Assembly (NCBI GenBank): GCA_964625465.1
Contig: CAZVFD010000005.1
Coordinates: 5,176-69,175, forward strand
DNA: 64,000 bases
From: CAZLFQ01 sp964625465
GTDB taxonomy: Bacteria > Pseudomonadota > Alphaproteobacteria > Rickettsiales > Midichloriaceae
Direction of reading: 5' to 3'
The notes below the pieces were generated by a model, which saw only the letters and a program-made list of their open reading frames with translations, was not told the origin of the DNA and searched no databases. This document shows positions 33,701 to 43,169 of this stretch, piece by piece. Position numbers and translations under genes: made by a program. Positions within the stretch are counted from its first letter, which is position 1, and each line of letters opens with the position of its first letter.

Positions 33701-34195
33701 CTAACGTACCCCAAGCTTTCTAAGAATTCTAAGTTGAATTTCATTTGCTAATTCCTTGGTCATCCTAATTGCAGTCTCATCTTCGGAAACTAAAGCTGAG
33801 TATGGCGAGTCTGCAACTTGAAAACTATCAATTGCTATCAGTTTATCTGTATAAATTAATTTGTTTGTTGCTAAATCTCTCATTACTAATGTTATGTAGA
33901 GACTAACTCGTGTTCTGGTGCTTGTATTATTCTGCGTCTCATAAGAAGTTAATGCTTTGGCAACAGTAACATCTAAGTAATGGGTTGAATTATGAGATTG
34001 GTTAGAATGAAATGTATCTTCTAAAGTTTTCTGAAGGACGTGAGCAAATTTTGCTGGGATGTCACCTGTTGCATTAACAAGAACTTTAATTTGGCTTAAT
34101 TTTTCCGCAGAGTCGCTATTTTCAGAGTATAATGGCTTGAATCCACAGCTTGTAGTCATAAGCACTACAAAAATAGAAAAGAGAACTTTTTTCAT
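33701..34195 (-). CDS. lptE: LPS-assembly lipoprotein LptE
   Basis: LptE plugs the LptD barrel that inserts LPS into the outer membrane. The 164-residue protein has a lipoprotein signal ending in a lipobox (MTTSC, lipidated Cys17) directly followed by the family hallmark GFKPLY. The rest is the alpha/beta LptE fold (TRVSLYITLVMRD, a C-terminal helix). The length is normal. It implies that LPS or a related glycolipid is made. It stands alone upstream of tRNA-Ser, without leuS or holA beside it. Confidence 0.88.
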   Translation of the reverse strand: MKKVLFSIFVVLMTTSCGFKPLYSENSDSAEKLSQIKVLVNATGDIPAKFAHVLQKTLEDTFHSNQSHNSTHYLDVTVAKALTSYETQNNTSTRTRVSLYITLVMRDLATNKLIYTDKLIAIDSFQVADSPYSALVSEDETAIRMTKELANEIQLRILRKLGVR

Positions 34196-34256
34196 GTTAA
34201 TCTCATAGTTATTATGGCATGATGTTACTACAAAACACGATAAATGTAATAAATTT

Positions 34257-36038
34257 ATGAAAGCTGAAAGAATTCAAAATAACGTAGAAGCACTACCTAA
34301 CTGGAATTTAGGAGATATGTATCCTGGAATAGAAAGTAAAGAGCTTGAAGCAGATGTGAAAAAACTTACAAGTGGAACAAAAAAGTTTGCTAAAGACTAT
34401 GTGGGGAAAATTGCAAAACTTTCAGCTCAGAATCTATTCAAAGCAATAAAGACTTATGATGAATTAAGTGACTTGGGCGGTAAAATTATGAGTTTTGCTT
34501 TCCTGTATTATTGTACTCAAGTTAATGACCCGAAAGCTCAGTCTTTTTATCAGAACATGGAAGAAAAAATTAATCAATTAACTCAGCAACTTATATTTTT
34601 TAGCTTGGAACTTAATAATATAGATGATGCAAAAATTCAGAAGCTGCTTAAGGATAAGAAGCTAAGTTTCTACGCGCCGTTTATTCGAGATAGTAGAGTT
34701 TGGAAAAACTATCAGCTTTCTCAAAAAGAAGAAGAAATAATCCATGAAAAAAGCCTAGCCAGTCGTTCTGCATGGGTGAGATTGTTCGATCAAACTGATG
34801 CAGCACTAAGGTTCCCATTTCAAGGTAAAGAGCTTACTGTATCTGAGATATTCAATAAGTTCTCTTCAGCTAATGCAGGGGATAGAAAGCAAGCAGCAGA
34901 TTCAATCGGTGAGACATTATCTAAAAACATATCTACGTTTGCTTTTATAACTAATACTTTGATTAAAGAAAAAGAGTTAGAGGATAAACGTCGTGGACTT
35001 AAGGCACCAATTTCTTCCCAGAATTTATCTAATTTAATCGAGGATAAAGTTGTAGATACATTAATGGAGGCTGTAAAAGCTAACTACCCAAGGCTATCGC
35101 ATAGATATTATAAGATAAAAGCTAAAATGCTTGGTATGGATAAGCTGAATTATTGGGATAGAAATGCTACTTTATCTCAAGATGAAGACAGTTATATACC
35201 GTGGCAAACGGCAAAGGAAATAGTCATAGATTCGTATGGGAAATTTTCGCCTGAGTTAGCTGAAATCGTTGAAATGTTCTTTGATAAAAAATGGATAGAT
35301 GCAAAGCCAAGGCAAGGAAAAATGGGTGGTGCATTCTCACACTCAACGGTTCCATCTTGTCATCCATACATCATGATGAATTATCATGGGAAAAACAGAG
35401 ACGTTATGACCCTGGCGCATGAGCTCGGACACGGAGTCCATCAGTGGCTATCTAGGGGGCAAGGTAGTTTGATGTGCCGCACACCCCTTACGCTTGCTGA
35501 AACAGCCTCTGTGTTTGGAGAGCAGCTAACTTTTAGGGCTTTGATTGAGAGAGAGAAAGATCCTAAGAAAAAAAAGCTGCTTATAGCTGGCAAAATTGAA
35601 GACATGTTAAATACTGTAGTTCGACAAATTGCTATGTGTGAGTTTGAAAAACAGTTGCATGAAGAAAGAAAAAAAGGCGAAGTTAGTTCAGATAGAATAG
35701 GCGATATTTGGATCAAAACTCAAGTTGAGAGCTTTGGAAATTATGTAAAAATTGATGATAGATATAAAAATTACTGGTCGTATATTCCACATTTTGTGCA
35801 TACACCTTTTTATGTCTATGCCTATGCATTTGGTGATTGTTTGGTAAATTCTTTGTACTCAGTATTCGAAAATGGAAAAGTTAAAAATTTTGAACAAAAG
35901 TATGTCGAGATGCTCTCCGCTGGAGGAAGTTTAAGATACAAAGAGCTGCTAGCCCCTTTCAAACTAGATCCTTCAAAGAGCACTTTTTGGCAGCAAGGTT
36001 TGGATGTAATATCAGGCTTTATCGATATGTTGGAGTAA
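34257..36038 (+). CDS. pepF: Oligoendopeptidase F family M3 metallopeptidase
   Basis: This is a cytoplasmic zinc peptidase that trims oligopeptides. The 593-residue protein has the M3 active-site HELGH (His388) in LAHELGHGVHQW and the downstream glutamate ligand region LAETASVFGE. The substrate-binding motif PHFVHTPFYVYAYAFG near the C-terminus is typical of PepF. The length matches the family. It precedes fliL by 72 bases on the same strand but probably belongs to a separate unit. Confidence 0.95.
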   Translation: MKAERIQNNVEALPNWNLGDMYPGIESKELEADVKKLTSGTKKFAKDYVGKIAKLSAQNLFKAIKTYDELSDLGGKIMSFAFLYYCTQVNDPKAQSFYQNMEEKINQLTQQLIFFSLELNNIDDAKIQKLLKDKKLSFYAPFIRDSRVWKNYQLSQKEEEIIHEKSLASRSAWVRLFDQTDAALRFPFQGKELTVSEIFNKFSSANAGDRKQAADSIGETLSKNISTFAFITNTLIKEKELEDKRRGLKAPISSQNLSNLIEDKVVDTLMEAVKANYPRLSHRYYKIKAKMLGMDKLNYWDRNATLSQDEDSYIPWQTAKEIVIDSYGKFSPELAEIVEMFFDKKWIDAKPRQGKMGGAFSHSTVPSCHPYIMMNYHGKNRDVMTLAHELGHGVHQWLSRGQGSLMCRTPLTLAETASVFGEQLTFRALIEREKDPKKKKLLIAGKIEDMLNTVVRQIAMCEFEKQLHEERKKGEVSSDRIGDIWIKTQVESFGNYVKIDDRYKNYWSYIPHFVHTPFYVYAYAFGDCLVNSLYSVFENGKVKNFEQKYVEMLSAGGSLRYKELLAPFKLDPSKSTFWQQGLDVISGFIDMLE

Positions 36039-36110
36039 TTCAGTTTTAAGTTGTCCAAAGCAACTTGTTATGCCAGTATTAATCCATATTTTCATTTTAA
36101 GAGTTAAGAT

Positions 36111-36677
36111 ATGGCCGAAGTAGAAAAGCAAGAAACTAAGCCTGAAGATAAGGAAGCTGAAGGAGCTGCTCCTGCCGAAGGGGCAGAGGGAGGCGAAAGT
36201 GTTGAAGGCCAAGAAGTTGCTCCATCGTCAGGAAAAAAGAAAAAACTGATAGCTCTTGTTATTGCGATCATTTTGTGTGGTGGAGGTGGTGCTACATTTG
36301 TAATGCTGAAGAAAAAGAAGGAAACCGAAGAAGCAGAAAAGCATGCTGCCGAACAAGCTGCTCCAAAAGTTGAAACTATTTTTCATGATATGGATGAGAT
36401 GATAATCAATCTAAACACTGAAGGAAAAAGTGTTAGTTTTATGAAGTTGAAAATCACCCTTGAGCTAGAAGGAAAAGAGAATTTGACAGCAGTTCAGAAA
36501 ATGATGCCTAAAATTAATGACGTATTACAGATGTACTTAAGGGAGTTGCGCCCTTCGGATATGCAAGGATCAGTTGGTTTATATAGACTGAAAGAGGAAT
36601 TGCTTTTAAGAATTAATAAGATTATTTACCCTTCTCAGGTTAATGATCTTCTGTTCAAAGAAGTCTTGGTGCAATAG
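36111..36677 (+). CDS. fliL: Flagellar basal body-associated protein FliL
   Basis: FliL is a single-pass inner-membrane protein that surrounds the stator. The acidic Glu/Ala-rich cytoplasmic tail (1-40) is longer than usual, followed by KKKK, a TM helix (about 46-65) and a periplasmic domain. Its end carries the family signature LRELRPSDMQGSVGLYRLKEE and a terminal LLFKEVLVQ. It opens a tightly packed run fliL-fliM-DUF6468-motE-recN in which spacings are zero to two bases. Confidence 0.93.
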   Translation: MAEVEKQETKPEDKEAEGAAPAEGAEGGESVEGQEVAPSSGKKKKLIALVIAIILCGGGGATFVMLKKKKETEEAEKHAAEQAAPKVETIFHDMDEMIINLNTEGKSVSFMKLKITLELEGKENLTAVQKMMPKINDVLQMYLRELRPSDMQGSVGLYRLKEELLLRINKIIYPSQVNDLLFKEVLVQ

Positions 36678-36679
36678 AT

Positions 36680-37579
36680 ATGTCAGAACAAGAAAAAACA
36701 AAGAATGATCAAAATCTCGATTCTGGCAAAGAGAAAGCTGGAATTGAAGTTTTAATTGAGAGAGCGCTTCACTCTCACACCAGACTTCCAATGTTAGAAG
36801 TTGTGTATGATAGGTTTGTGCGGGTTTTTTCTAATACTTTAAGAGGGTTTACTTCTTTCACAGTTGATGCAGACATAGCGAAAATAAATATCACTAGGTT
36901 TGGTGAATATGTTGATACTGTGCCTACACCAACAATGATCGCAGTAGTAAAAGCTGTTGAGTGGGATAATTATGGTCTAGTAGTAATTGAGAGCCAGTTA
37001 ATATACACTTTTATGGACATACTTTTTGGTGGTAGGAAAATGCCACAGACTTTAAAAGTAGAGGGTAGGCCATATACATCTATTGAACAGAACATCGTTC
37101 AGGTTATCACTGAAATGCTTTTAAATGATCTAAGTGCCTCCTTCGAGCTTGTAACCCCAGTAACTTTCCAATTAGACAGATTAGAGTCTAACCCAAAATT
37201 CGCTATGATATCTAGGCCAGACGATGCGATTAACCATCTTAGCCTAGATATAAGTATGGATAGCAGAAGTGGAAAAATAGATATTATTTTTCCTTATGCC
37301 ACAATAGAGCCTGCTAAAAAGATATTAGCCAAATCTTTTCTGGGGGAAAGAGGAAGTAAAGATCCAACGTGGTTAAGGCATTTTGAGCATGAAATTGCCA
37401 ATGCAAAAATAATTGCTGAAGTCACCCTAAATGGCAAAACCTCTTCATTGAAAGAAGCATTAAACATGAAAGTAGGGNNNNNNNNNNTAAAAGTTGCCAC
37501 TGGAAAATTAGGTAAAGTTAATGATAAGATGGCTATTCAACTTGGTGATTCGATTAATATAAAGAAGTATTTAGGATAA
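36680..37579 (+). CDS. fliM: Flagellar motor switch protein FliM (contains assembly gap)
   Basis: FliM forms the C-ring and binds phospho-CheY. The 299-residue protein has the middle domain with LPMLEVVYDRFVRVFSNTLR, a GGR motif in DILFGGRKMP and a C-terminal SpoA domain. A 10-N gap (37478-37487) hides about four residues after KVG in the SpoA domain, but the frame continues unbroken on both sides. The N-terminus is short and lacks an obvious LSQxEIDALL CheY-binding motif. Confidence 0.92.
   Translation: MSEQEKTKNDQNLDSGKEKAGIEVLIERALHSHTRLPMLEVVYDRFVRVFSNTLRGFTSFTVDADIAKINITRFGEYVDTVPTPTMIAVVKAVEWDNYGLVVIESQLIYTFMDILFGGRKMPQTLKVEGRPYTSIEQNIVQVITEMLLNDLSASFELVTPVTFQLDRLESNPKFAMISRPDDAINHLSLDISMDSRSGKIDIIFPYATIEPAKKILAKSFLGERGSKDPTWLRHFEHEIANAKIIAEVTLNGKTSSLKEALNMKVGXXXXKVATGKLGKVNDKMAIQLGDSINIKKYLG
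37478..37487. other. Assembly gap of 10 N inside fliM
   Basis: Ten undetermined bases. Here the literal length preserves the reading frame, so the real sequence probably differs little in length. Confidence 0.95.
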
Positions 37580-37580
37580 G

Positions 37581-38063
37581 ATGGGACCGATTATTTTAGA
37601 CATAGCTGTAATGTTAATGCTCTTTGTGACAATAACTTTTTGCTGGCGCTTAAACAATAAAATTTTGGAACTGAAAAGCAGCCGTAAAGATTTGACTGAG
37701 CTTGTAAAAACCTTTGATACTGCAATTATTAAAACTCATAAAAATATCTCTGATTTAAAAAGTATGTCATCAAGCTCAACTGCAGAGTTACAAAGCTATT
37801 TAGGTAAAGCTAATGAGCTGATTGGTGACCTTTCATTTATGACTGAAACTGCTGCAAAGCTTGCAGATCGGTTGGAGAAAAATATAATGGAAATGCGCCC
37901 TACGATGGAAGATTCATTTGCAAAGCTAAAGAACGAGCAGCTTGAGAAAATGATTGCAAATATTGGTAATTCAAATATTCCACAGTCTCAAGAACAGCAA
38001 GTTGGATTTTCTAAGACTAAGCAAGATCTTCTGTCGGCAATCCAAATGACTAAGACGGGGTAG
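37581..38063 (+). CDS. DUF6468 flagellar-cluster protein
   Basis: This 160-residue protein has an N-terminal membrane helix (residues 4-22), a conserved LNNKILELKSSRKDLTELVKTFD segment and a long coiled coil. It matches the alphaproteobacterial DUF6468 family, whose genes sit between fliM and motE homologues. The function is not established. A stator- or C-ring-associated scaffold is a reasonable inference from the neighbours. It starts one base after the fliM stop. Confidence 0.8.
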   Translation: MGPIILDIAVMLMLFVTITFCWRLNNKILELKSSRKDLTELVKTFDTAIIKTHKNISDLKSMSSSSTAELQSYLGKANELIGDLSFMTETAAKLADRLEKNIMEMRPTMEDSFAKLKNEQLEKMIANIGNSNIPQSQEQQVGFSKTKQDLLSAIQMTKTG

Positions 38064-38065
38064 AA

Positions 38066-38773
38066 ATGTTTTTTAGAATACTGCCTTTTCTAATAATATT
38101 ACTCTTTGTTATGGTGGGTTCTAAAGCACTTAGCATTATAGATCATGCTCCTAGCTTCATTCAGGAAATAAAGGCGTCAGAGGCTAAAAAAGAAGACGCA
38201 AAAAAAGAGGAGAAGCCGAAAGAAGAGGCCCATCCCGAAGAGAAAAAAGTAGATTCTCATGGTGAAGCACCAGCTGACTCGCATGGTGAAGCTAAAACAG
38301 AGGCAAGTACTACTGAAAAGCCAACAGGTGAAGAAGAGCAGAAACCAAAACGTCCTGAATTTTCTGATACGGAAATTGATATACTACAAAGCCTTGTAAA
38401 AAGACGTGAAGAATTGGAGCAACGTGATAAAGATATTTCCCTGAAAGAAGCGTCGCTGACTGTGATTGAGAAAAATATAGAGCTTAAAATTGATGAATTG
38501 AAAAATCTGCAAAATGAGTTAAAAGGTATTATGGCTGAGTACCAATCGAAAGAAGAGGAAAAAGTCAAAAGTTTGGTCAAGATATATGAAAGTATGAAGC
38601 CGCAGGATGCAGCGAAGATATTTGAACAACTTCAAATGTCTATACTAGTTGAAGTCGCCGATCAAATGAAAGAAGCTAAACTAGCGTTAGTCTTGGCTAA
38701 GATGGATACATATAAAGCTAAGGAACTTACTGTTGAATTAGCAAATAGAAGAAGAGTGAAAGAAAATAGCTAA
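38066..38773 (+). CDS. MotE-like flagellar protein (MgtE-N-type domain)
   Basis: This 235-residue protein has a hydrophobic N-terminal anchor or signal (about 3-23). A Lys/Glu-rich low-complexity linker with two DSHGEA repeats (about 68-82), a coiled coil (115-165) and a C-terminal IYESMKPQDAAKIFEQL segment of the MgtE intracellular N-domain type follow. Rhizobial MotE, a periplasmic chaperone for MotC, has this layout and the same genomic position. Whether it serves MotC or another stator partner here is not known. Confidence 0.78.
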   Translation: MFFRILPFLIILLFVMVGSKALSIIDHAPSFIQEIKASEAKKEDAKKEEKPKEEAHPEEKKVDSHGEAPADSHGEAKTEASTTEKPTGEEEQKPKRPEFSDTEIDILQSLVKRREELEQRDKDISLKEASLTVIEKNIELKIDELKNLQNELKGIMAEYQSKEEEKVKSLVKIYESMKPQDAAKIFEQLQMSILVEVADQMKEAKLALVLAKMDTYKAKELTVELANRRRVKENS

Positions 38774-40420
38774 ATGCTTTTATCGTTATCAATACAGAAT
38801 CTAATTTTGATAGACTCAATCACAATTGAGTTTAATGCTGGCCTAACCGCATTTACAGGCGAGACAGGCGCGGGTAAATCAATTATTCTTGATGCTTTGA
38901 TGTATGCTATGGGTGAAAGGGCTAATTCAAAGTTGATTAAAGATTCCGCAAAGCTTGCTTCGGTCACGGCTACTTTTAGCAATAAAAATGCAGATCTCTC
39001 GGACTATTTGCTAGAATTAGGAATTGATAATTCTAACGACTTGATTTTAAGGAGAGTTTTAACTCCTGAGGGCAAGAGCAAAGCTTTTGTAAATGACACG
39101 AGTGTTAGCGTAAACACGCTACAGGAACTTTCTAAATATCTTATAGAAATTTGCGGACAGCACGATAGTCGAGGGTTGATGAATCCTAGTACACATTTGA
39201 GCTTGCTAGATACATTTGCAAGGGTTGATAGAAAAAAGATTGAACTTGCACATTCTAATTTTGCAAAACTTAAAAAAGATTTATCCGAACTTAAAGCTAA
39301 ACTTGAAAAAGCTGAAATTGAAAGATCTTATTTGGAATCAGTAATTGAAGAGCTTGATGCGATTAATCCGCAGCCAGATGAAGAGAATGGGTTAGCTGAA
39401 AAACGCAAATTCTTAAACGAAAGTGCTAAGATAAGTGAAGTTCTGAATTCTTCAATTAGCAGATTAAATGATTCTAAGATTTTGAGTGAACTCTTTAACA
39501 CGCAGCGTGACCTTGAAAAATACGAAGATTTTTTTGCCTCTCCACTTAAATCCCTTAATTCAGCATTGATTGAAATCAATGAGACGGCGCAACAATTGCA
39601 AGAGATTGCCCGTAAAAATGAGTTTGACTCCACAACACTTGAAGAAATAGAAGAGCGATTGTTTGCCTTAAGAAGTGTGGCCCGAAAGTACCATACCCTA
39701 CCGAGTTTGCTTCCAGATTTTTTAAAAGAAAAAAGAGCAGAACTTTCTCTGATAGATAACTCAACAGAAGCAGTAGCATCCTTAGAGAAGATGCTTAAAT
39801 TAGCCCGAGAAGAGTACTTCAATATCGCCCAAGCAGTTTCGTCGCAGCGAAATAAAGCAGCTGCGATTCTGTCTAAATCTGTCAATGCAGAACTTAAAAA
39901 TCTTAAAATGGATAAAGCTGATTTTAAAGTTGAAGTTTCCGACGATCAAGCTGAGCAGAACTGGGGACCCTATGGGTTTGATACAGTGAATCTATTAATA
40001 AAAACTAATCCTGGTCAACCATATTCCCTTCTTTCAAAAACTGCTTCAGGCGGCGAGTTGTCACGAAGTATGCTTGCAATTAAAATTGCTTTAACAAATA
40101 CAAAGTCAATCCCAACCCTTATATTTGATGAAATTGATACAGGTATAAGTGGTGCGGTTTCAGATGCTGTGGGCAAGAAATTAGCAGAATTGGCGCAAAA
40201 TTCCCAAGTGCTCATAGTATCACACCAACCCCAAGTCGTGGCTTACTCTAAACATCACAATTTGGTTGTAAAAGAGATAAGAAATAACTCTACTTTTGTT
40301 TCAGTAAAAACGCTAAGTACACAAGAAAAACAGGCTGAAATAGCCAGAATGCTATCTGGTCAAGAGGTGAGTGCTGAATCACTGGCAGCAGCTAAAAAGC
40401 TTATACAATCCGCAGCTTAA
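38774..40420 (+). CDS. recN: DNA repair protein RecN
   Basis: RecN is an SMC-like ATPase acting early in double-strand-break repair. The 548-residue protein has Walker A GETGAGKS (29-36), a Q-loop region with ICGQHDSRGLMNP, a central coiled coil (150-370), the ABC signature SGGELSR, Walker B LIFDEIDTGISG and a terminal His switch VSHQPQV. It begins at the base after the motE-like stop, so it shares the flagellar transcript. Its stop abuts the converging dacA stop. Confidence 0.96.
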   Translation: MLLSLSIQNLILIDSITIEFNAGLTAFTGETGAGKSIILDALMYAMGERANSKLIKDSAKLASVTATFSNKNADLSDYLLELGIDNSNDLILRRVLTPEGKSKAFVNDTSVSVNTLQELSKYLIEICGQHDSRGLMNPSTHLSLLDTFARVDRKKIELAHSNFAKLKKDLSELKAKLEKAEIERSYLESVIEELDAINPQPDEENGLAEKRKFLNESAKISEVLNSSISRLNDSKILSELFNTQRDLEKYEDFFASPLKSLNSALIEINETAQQLQEIARKNEFDSTTLEEIEERLFALRSVARKYHTLPSLLPDFLKEKRAELSLIDNSTEAVASLEKMLKLAREEYFNIAQAVSSQRNKAAAILSKSVNAELKNLKMDKADFKVEVSDDQAEQNWGPYGFDTVNLLIKTNPGQPYSLLSKTASGGELSRSMLAIKIALTNTKSIPTLIFDEIDTGISGAVSDAVGKKLAELAQNSQVLIVSHQPQVVAYSKHHNLVVKEIRNNSTFVSVKTLSTQEKQAEIARMLSGQEVSAESLAAAKKLIQSAA

Positions 40421-41554
40421 TCATCCCAAGTATTTACTAGTTTGCTCAGACAATTTTATCTTTGCGTTTTGAAAGATTTTTCTAAACCAAGAAGCTTTTT
40501 CAACATCTTCCTCTGCTAGTAATTCTACAGTATGGATGTTTGTGTCAGAAAGTTTGATCTCTAGCTTGCCGATTACGTCTCCTTTTCTAATCGGAGCTTT
40601 GAGAGGCTGATTGAAAACAATCTTTGTTTCTGGTTCAGCTTTATCTTTTGGGGTTTTTAGTACACTTATATCTTTAGTAATGGCAAGTGGAATTGAGCTT
40701 TTAGTTCCATACCAGATTTTGACATCGCCGAAAACTTTGCCCGCAGTAAACAACTTGCGTGGCTCAAAATTTGTAAAGCCATAAGTTAAAAGTTTTCTTG
40801 TTTCTTGAATACGTTCTTTCTCACTTTTTAATCCTTTAACAACGCATATTAATCTGCGTCCATTCTGTGCTGCGGAAGACACTAAGCCGTAGCCGCCTGC
40901 GTCGGTGAACCCAGTTTTCATGCCATCTACGCCTAAGTCGCCTATTAAGGTATTGCGATTTGGTTGAGTAATGTCATTGTAGGTGAATTCTTTTTCGGCA
41001 AAGTATTGATAAAAATCTGGGAATTCAGTAACAATATGCCTGGCAAGAACAGCTAAATCTTGTGCAGTCATCAGATGTTCTGGATCGGTTAGGCCAGTTG
41101 CATTCTTGAACTTAGAATTATTTAGACCCAATTCTTTGGCATATCTATTCATTTCTTCGGCAAAAGTTGCTTCATCTCCACTTAGACCTTCTGCAATTGC
41201 AATGGTCGCATCATTGCCTGATTGGACGACCATTCCTCTCAGTAAATCTTCAACTTTAACTTTTGTATCAACGTCTACAAACATTTTTGAACCACCAGTT
41301 TGCCAGGCCTTTTTGCTGATATTAAATTCTGTGTCTAGGTTAATTTTTCCTTCTTTTAACTTTTTAAATAGGATATAAGTCGTCATCAATTTACTCATCG
41401 ATGAAGGGTACATTGGCGTATGCGCATCTTTTTCAAACAGTACTGTGCCTGTGTCAAGATCAAGCAAATAGGCTTGTTCCGCGGCGGTTTCAAATGCACA
41501 GGCGGTGTTTATTATCAATATATAGGCCAAAATGTATTTTGCTAAATTAACCAT
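40421..41554 (-). CDS. dacA: D-alanyl-D-alanine carboxypeptidase (PBP5/6 type)
   Basis: This penicillin-binding protein removes the terminal D-Ala of peptidoglycan stem peptides in the periplasm. The 377-residue protein has a Sec signal (cleavage near TACA-F), SxxK at Ser52-Lys55, SGN near 113-115 and KTG in DGMKTGFTDA, the complete active-site set. The PBP5-type C-terminal beta domain is present. It indicates active peptidoglycan remodelling. Confidence 0.95.
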   Translation of the reverse strand: MVNLAKYILAYILIINTACAFETAAEQAYLLDLDTGTVLFEKDAHTPMYPSSMSKLMTTYILFKKLKEGKINLDTEFNISKKAWQTGGSKMFVDVDTKVKVEDLLRGMVVQSGNDATIAIAEGLSGDEATFAEEMNRYAKELGLNNSKFKNATGLTDPEHLMTAQDLAVLARHIVTEFPDFYQYFAEKEFTYNDITQPNRNTLIGDLGVDGMKTGFTDAGGYGLVSSAAQNGRRLICVVKGLKSEKERIQETRKLLTYGFTNFEPRKLFTAGKVFGDVKIWYGTKSSIPLAITKDISVLKTPKDKAEPETKIVFNQPLKAPIRKGDVIGKLEIKLSDTNIHTVELLAEEDVEKASWFRKIFQNAKIKLSEQTSKYLG

Positions 41555-41611
41555 TTCTTAACTCTTTTAGTGTATTTAATAAGATAGAGAGTATATTAGA
41601 TATATATTTTT

Positions 41612-42136
41612 ATGAGCGCAATTAAAAGATTAGTTATATTCGCATCAATCTTATCTATTTTTGGTATTAGTGATGCAGTGGCAGGTAATAAGCAGGTTGG
41701 TGATTGGAAGATAGTGGCTGGGAAACTAGAAGGTAAAAACTTCTGTTATGCATACACTACCCCATACAGAACCAAAGCATATGATGGTCAAAATAGAACT
41801 AGGCCTTATATCATTTTAGCTAACAAGGGAAAAAATTCTGTATCTCTAGGAGTTGATTCGGGATTTGTGATTGATGCCAAACAGGGTGTTACATTAAGCG
41901 CTAATGGAGAGATACATTTGTTAGATGTAAAGCTGAATAAAAATGCTTGGACTTATACTGCGACTCAGGATGTATCTATAATCAACGATCTAGTTCAGAG
42001 TGATGGCAATGTTGAAATTAGATCGTATGATATGGATGGTAAAGCAGCAGTAGACTACTATTCGCTCAAAGGTATTTTACATGTACTGGGTGATTTAAAA
42101 ACTAATTGCCAAGTAACCCAAACAGTTTCGAAATAG
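41612..42136 (+). CDS. Secreted IalB-like protein
   Basis: This 174-residue exported protein has a signal peptide (about 1-24, ending DAVAG). The region VGDWKIVAGKLEGKNFCYAYT and the late NCQVTQTV resemble the invasion-associated locus B family, which has a W-containing start and paired cysteines. IalB proteins occur widely in alphaproteobacteria and their precise role is unclear. It is transcribed alone, and its last 35 bases overlap the end of a converging small gene. Confidence 0.68.
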   Translation: MSAIKRLVIFASILSIFGISDAVAGNKQVGDWKIVAGKLEGKNFCYAYTTPYRTKAYDGQNRTRPYIILANKGKNSVSLGVDSGFVIDAKQGVTLSANGEIHLLDVKLNKNAWTYTATQDVSIINDLVQSDGNVEIRSYDMDGKAAVDYYSLKGILHVLGDLKTNCQVTQTVSK

Positions 42137-42305
42137 AAGATTTTTGCCCTGCATCCTCAGCTAGATCTTTCGCATTAGGCAGTTTCGCGTTGGTAGTATT
42201 TTTTAAATTATCAAACTTAGCGCCTCTGCACGTGATATCCTTAAAGTTAGTTGGGGTATCCATTAAGTAGCTTTTGGTATTTAAAATTTCTTCTAATTTT
42301 GGCAT
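42102..42305 (-). CDS. Small unknown protein downstream of the pentapeptide gene
   Basis: This 67-residue reading frame starts one base after the pentapeptide-protein stop and is preceded by GAGG at six bases, supporting real translation. It has no recognised domain. A short DITCRGAKFDNLKN segment is reminiscent of one or two pentapeptide-like turns. It overlaps the converging IalB-like gene by 35 bases. It may be a small partner of the pentapeptide protein. Confidence 0.5.
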   Translation of the reverse strand: MPKLEEILNTKSYLMDTPTNFKDITCRGAKFDNLKNTTNAKLPNAKDLAEDAGQKSSISKLFGLLGN

Positions 42306-42306
42306 C

Positions 42307-43059
42307 TTATACCTCTGATCCAGTTAGAATTGCGTGGTCAAAATTTGAGCCAGTAAAATCTGTATGACAAAGTTTGGATTCTGAAAGATCGGCATTTTCA
42401 AAAACAGTATTCCTTGCGTAGGCGCCAACCATTTTAACATTTTTCATATTGCATCCTTTGAAACTTGCTCCATCTAGTCTTGCACCAGAGAGCTCGGCTT
42501 TTTCGAAGTTTGCACCATCGAAATTTACGCCTTCAAGGTCAAAATATTCGAAGCCAGAGATCCCTAAAGATGGCTCATTTACAACGCCTCCTCGCAAATC
42601 TTGGTGACTTAAATCAACATTTTTTAAACTAACACGGCCAATTTTTGCATCATCTACAACCGATAGTATGGCGGTACGATCTAATTTTACATTTGTTAAA
42701 TCAACTCCGTCAAAATCTACTCCATGCAAGTCTACACCCACCAGAGAAATGCCTCTAATATCAATGCCTTTTAAGTTAAATAACCCTTTCTTGGCCATAC
42801 CACTTAGGTAAATAAAGCCCTCTTTGTCTACTTTGGTTGCCAGAAAATTCGCCCAAGATAAGTCATACCTGGTGAGGTCTATTCCTCTTAGATCTTGTCC
42901 CGTAAAAGATGCATTCGCGAAATTTAATTTACCTTCGCGAGTAAAATTCTTTCTGTTCGACCTAAAATATGCATCACCATCTATTAGAGTGTTGCGGTCT
43001 ATTGAGTTGTTATTTGCTTGCAATAACCAATCTTTGAGTAATACTTCCTGTTCTTGCAT
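42307..43059 (-). CDS. Pentapeptide-repeat protein
   Basis: This 250-residue protein is built of A(D/N)LXX-type pentapeptide repeats forming a right-handed quadrilateral beta-helix. Clear runs occur near 45-75 (NFANASFTGQDLRGIDL), 95-130 (IDIRGISLVGVDLHGVDF) and 175-250 (NFDGANFEKAELSGARLDGA). The first 40 residues are helical. No signal or TM segment is seen. Family roles include gyrase mimicry and host-directed effectors, but nothing here specifies one. Confidence 0.88.
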   Translation of the reverse strand: MQEQEVLLKDWLLQANNNSIDRNTLIDGDAYFRSNRKNFTREGKLNFANASFTGQDLRGIDLTRYDLSWANFLATKVDKEGFIYLSGMAKKGLFNLKGIDIRGISLVGVDLHGVDFDGVDLTNVKLDRTAILSVVDDAKIGRVSLKNVDLSHQDLRGGVVNEPSLGISGFEYFDLEGVNFDGANFEKAELSGARLDGASFKGCNMKNVKMVGAYARNTVFENADLSESKLCHTDFTGSNFDHAILTGSEV

Positions 43060-43169
43060 TGCTTTGGCTAAAAGAGTTGACTACATTTAAAGTAGCTTGA
43101 ATTTGCATTGGTTGCAACTTTGATGAGTAACTTGCTGAAATAACTGAAGTTGCTGGCGGATATATGAGG

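Noticed and set aside
38230..38310. Tandem DSHGEA repeats in the motE-like gene as a DNA repeat element
   Set aside because: They are short low-complexity coding repeats in a linker and do not extend beyond the reading frame.
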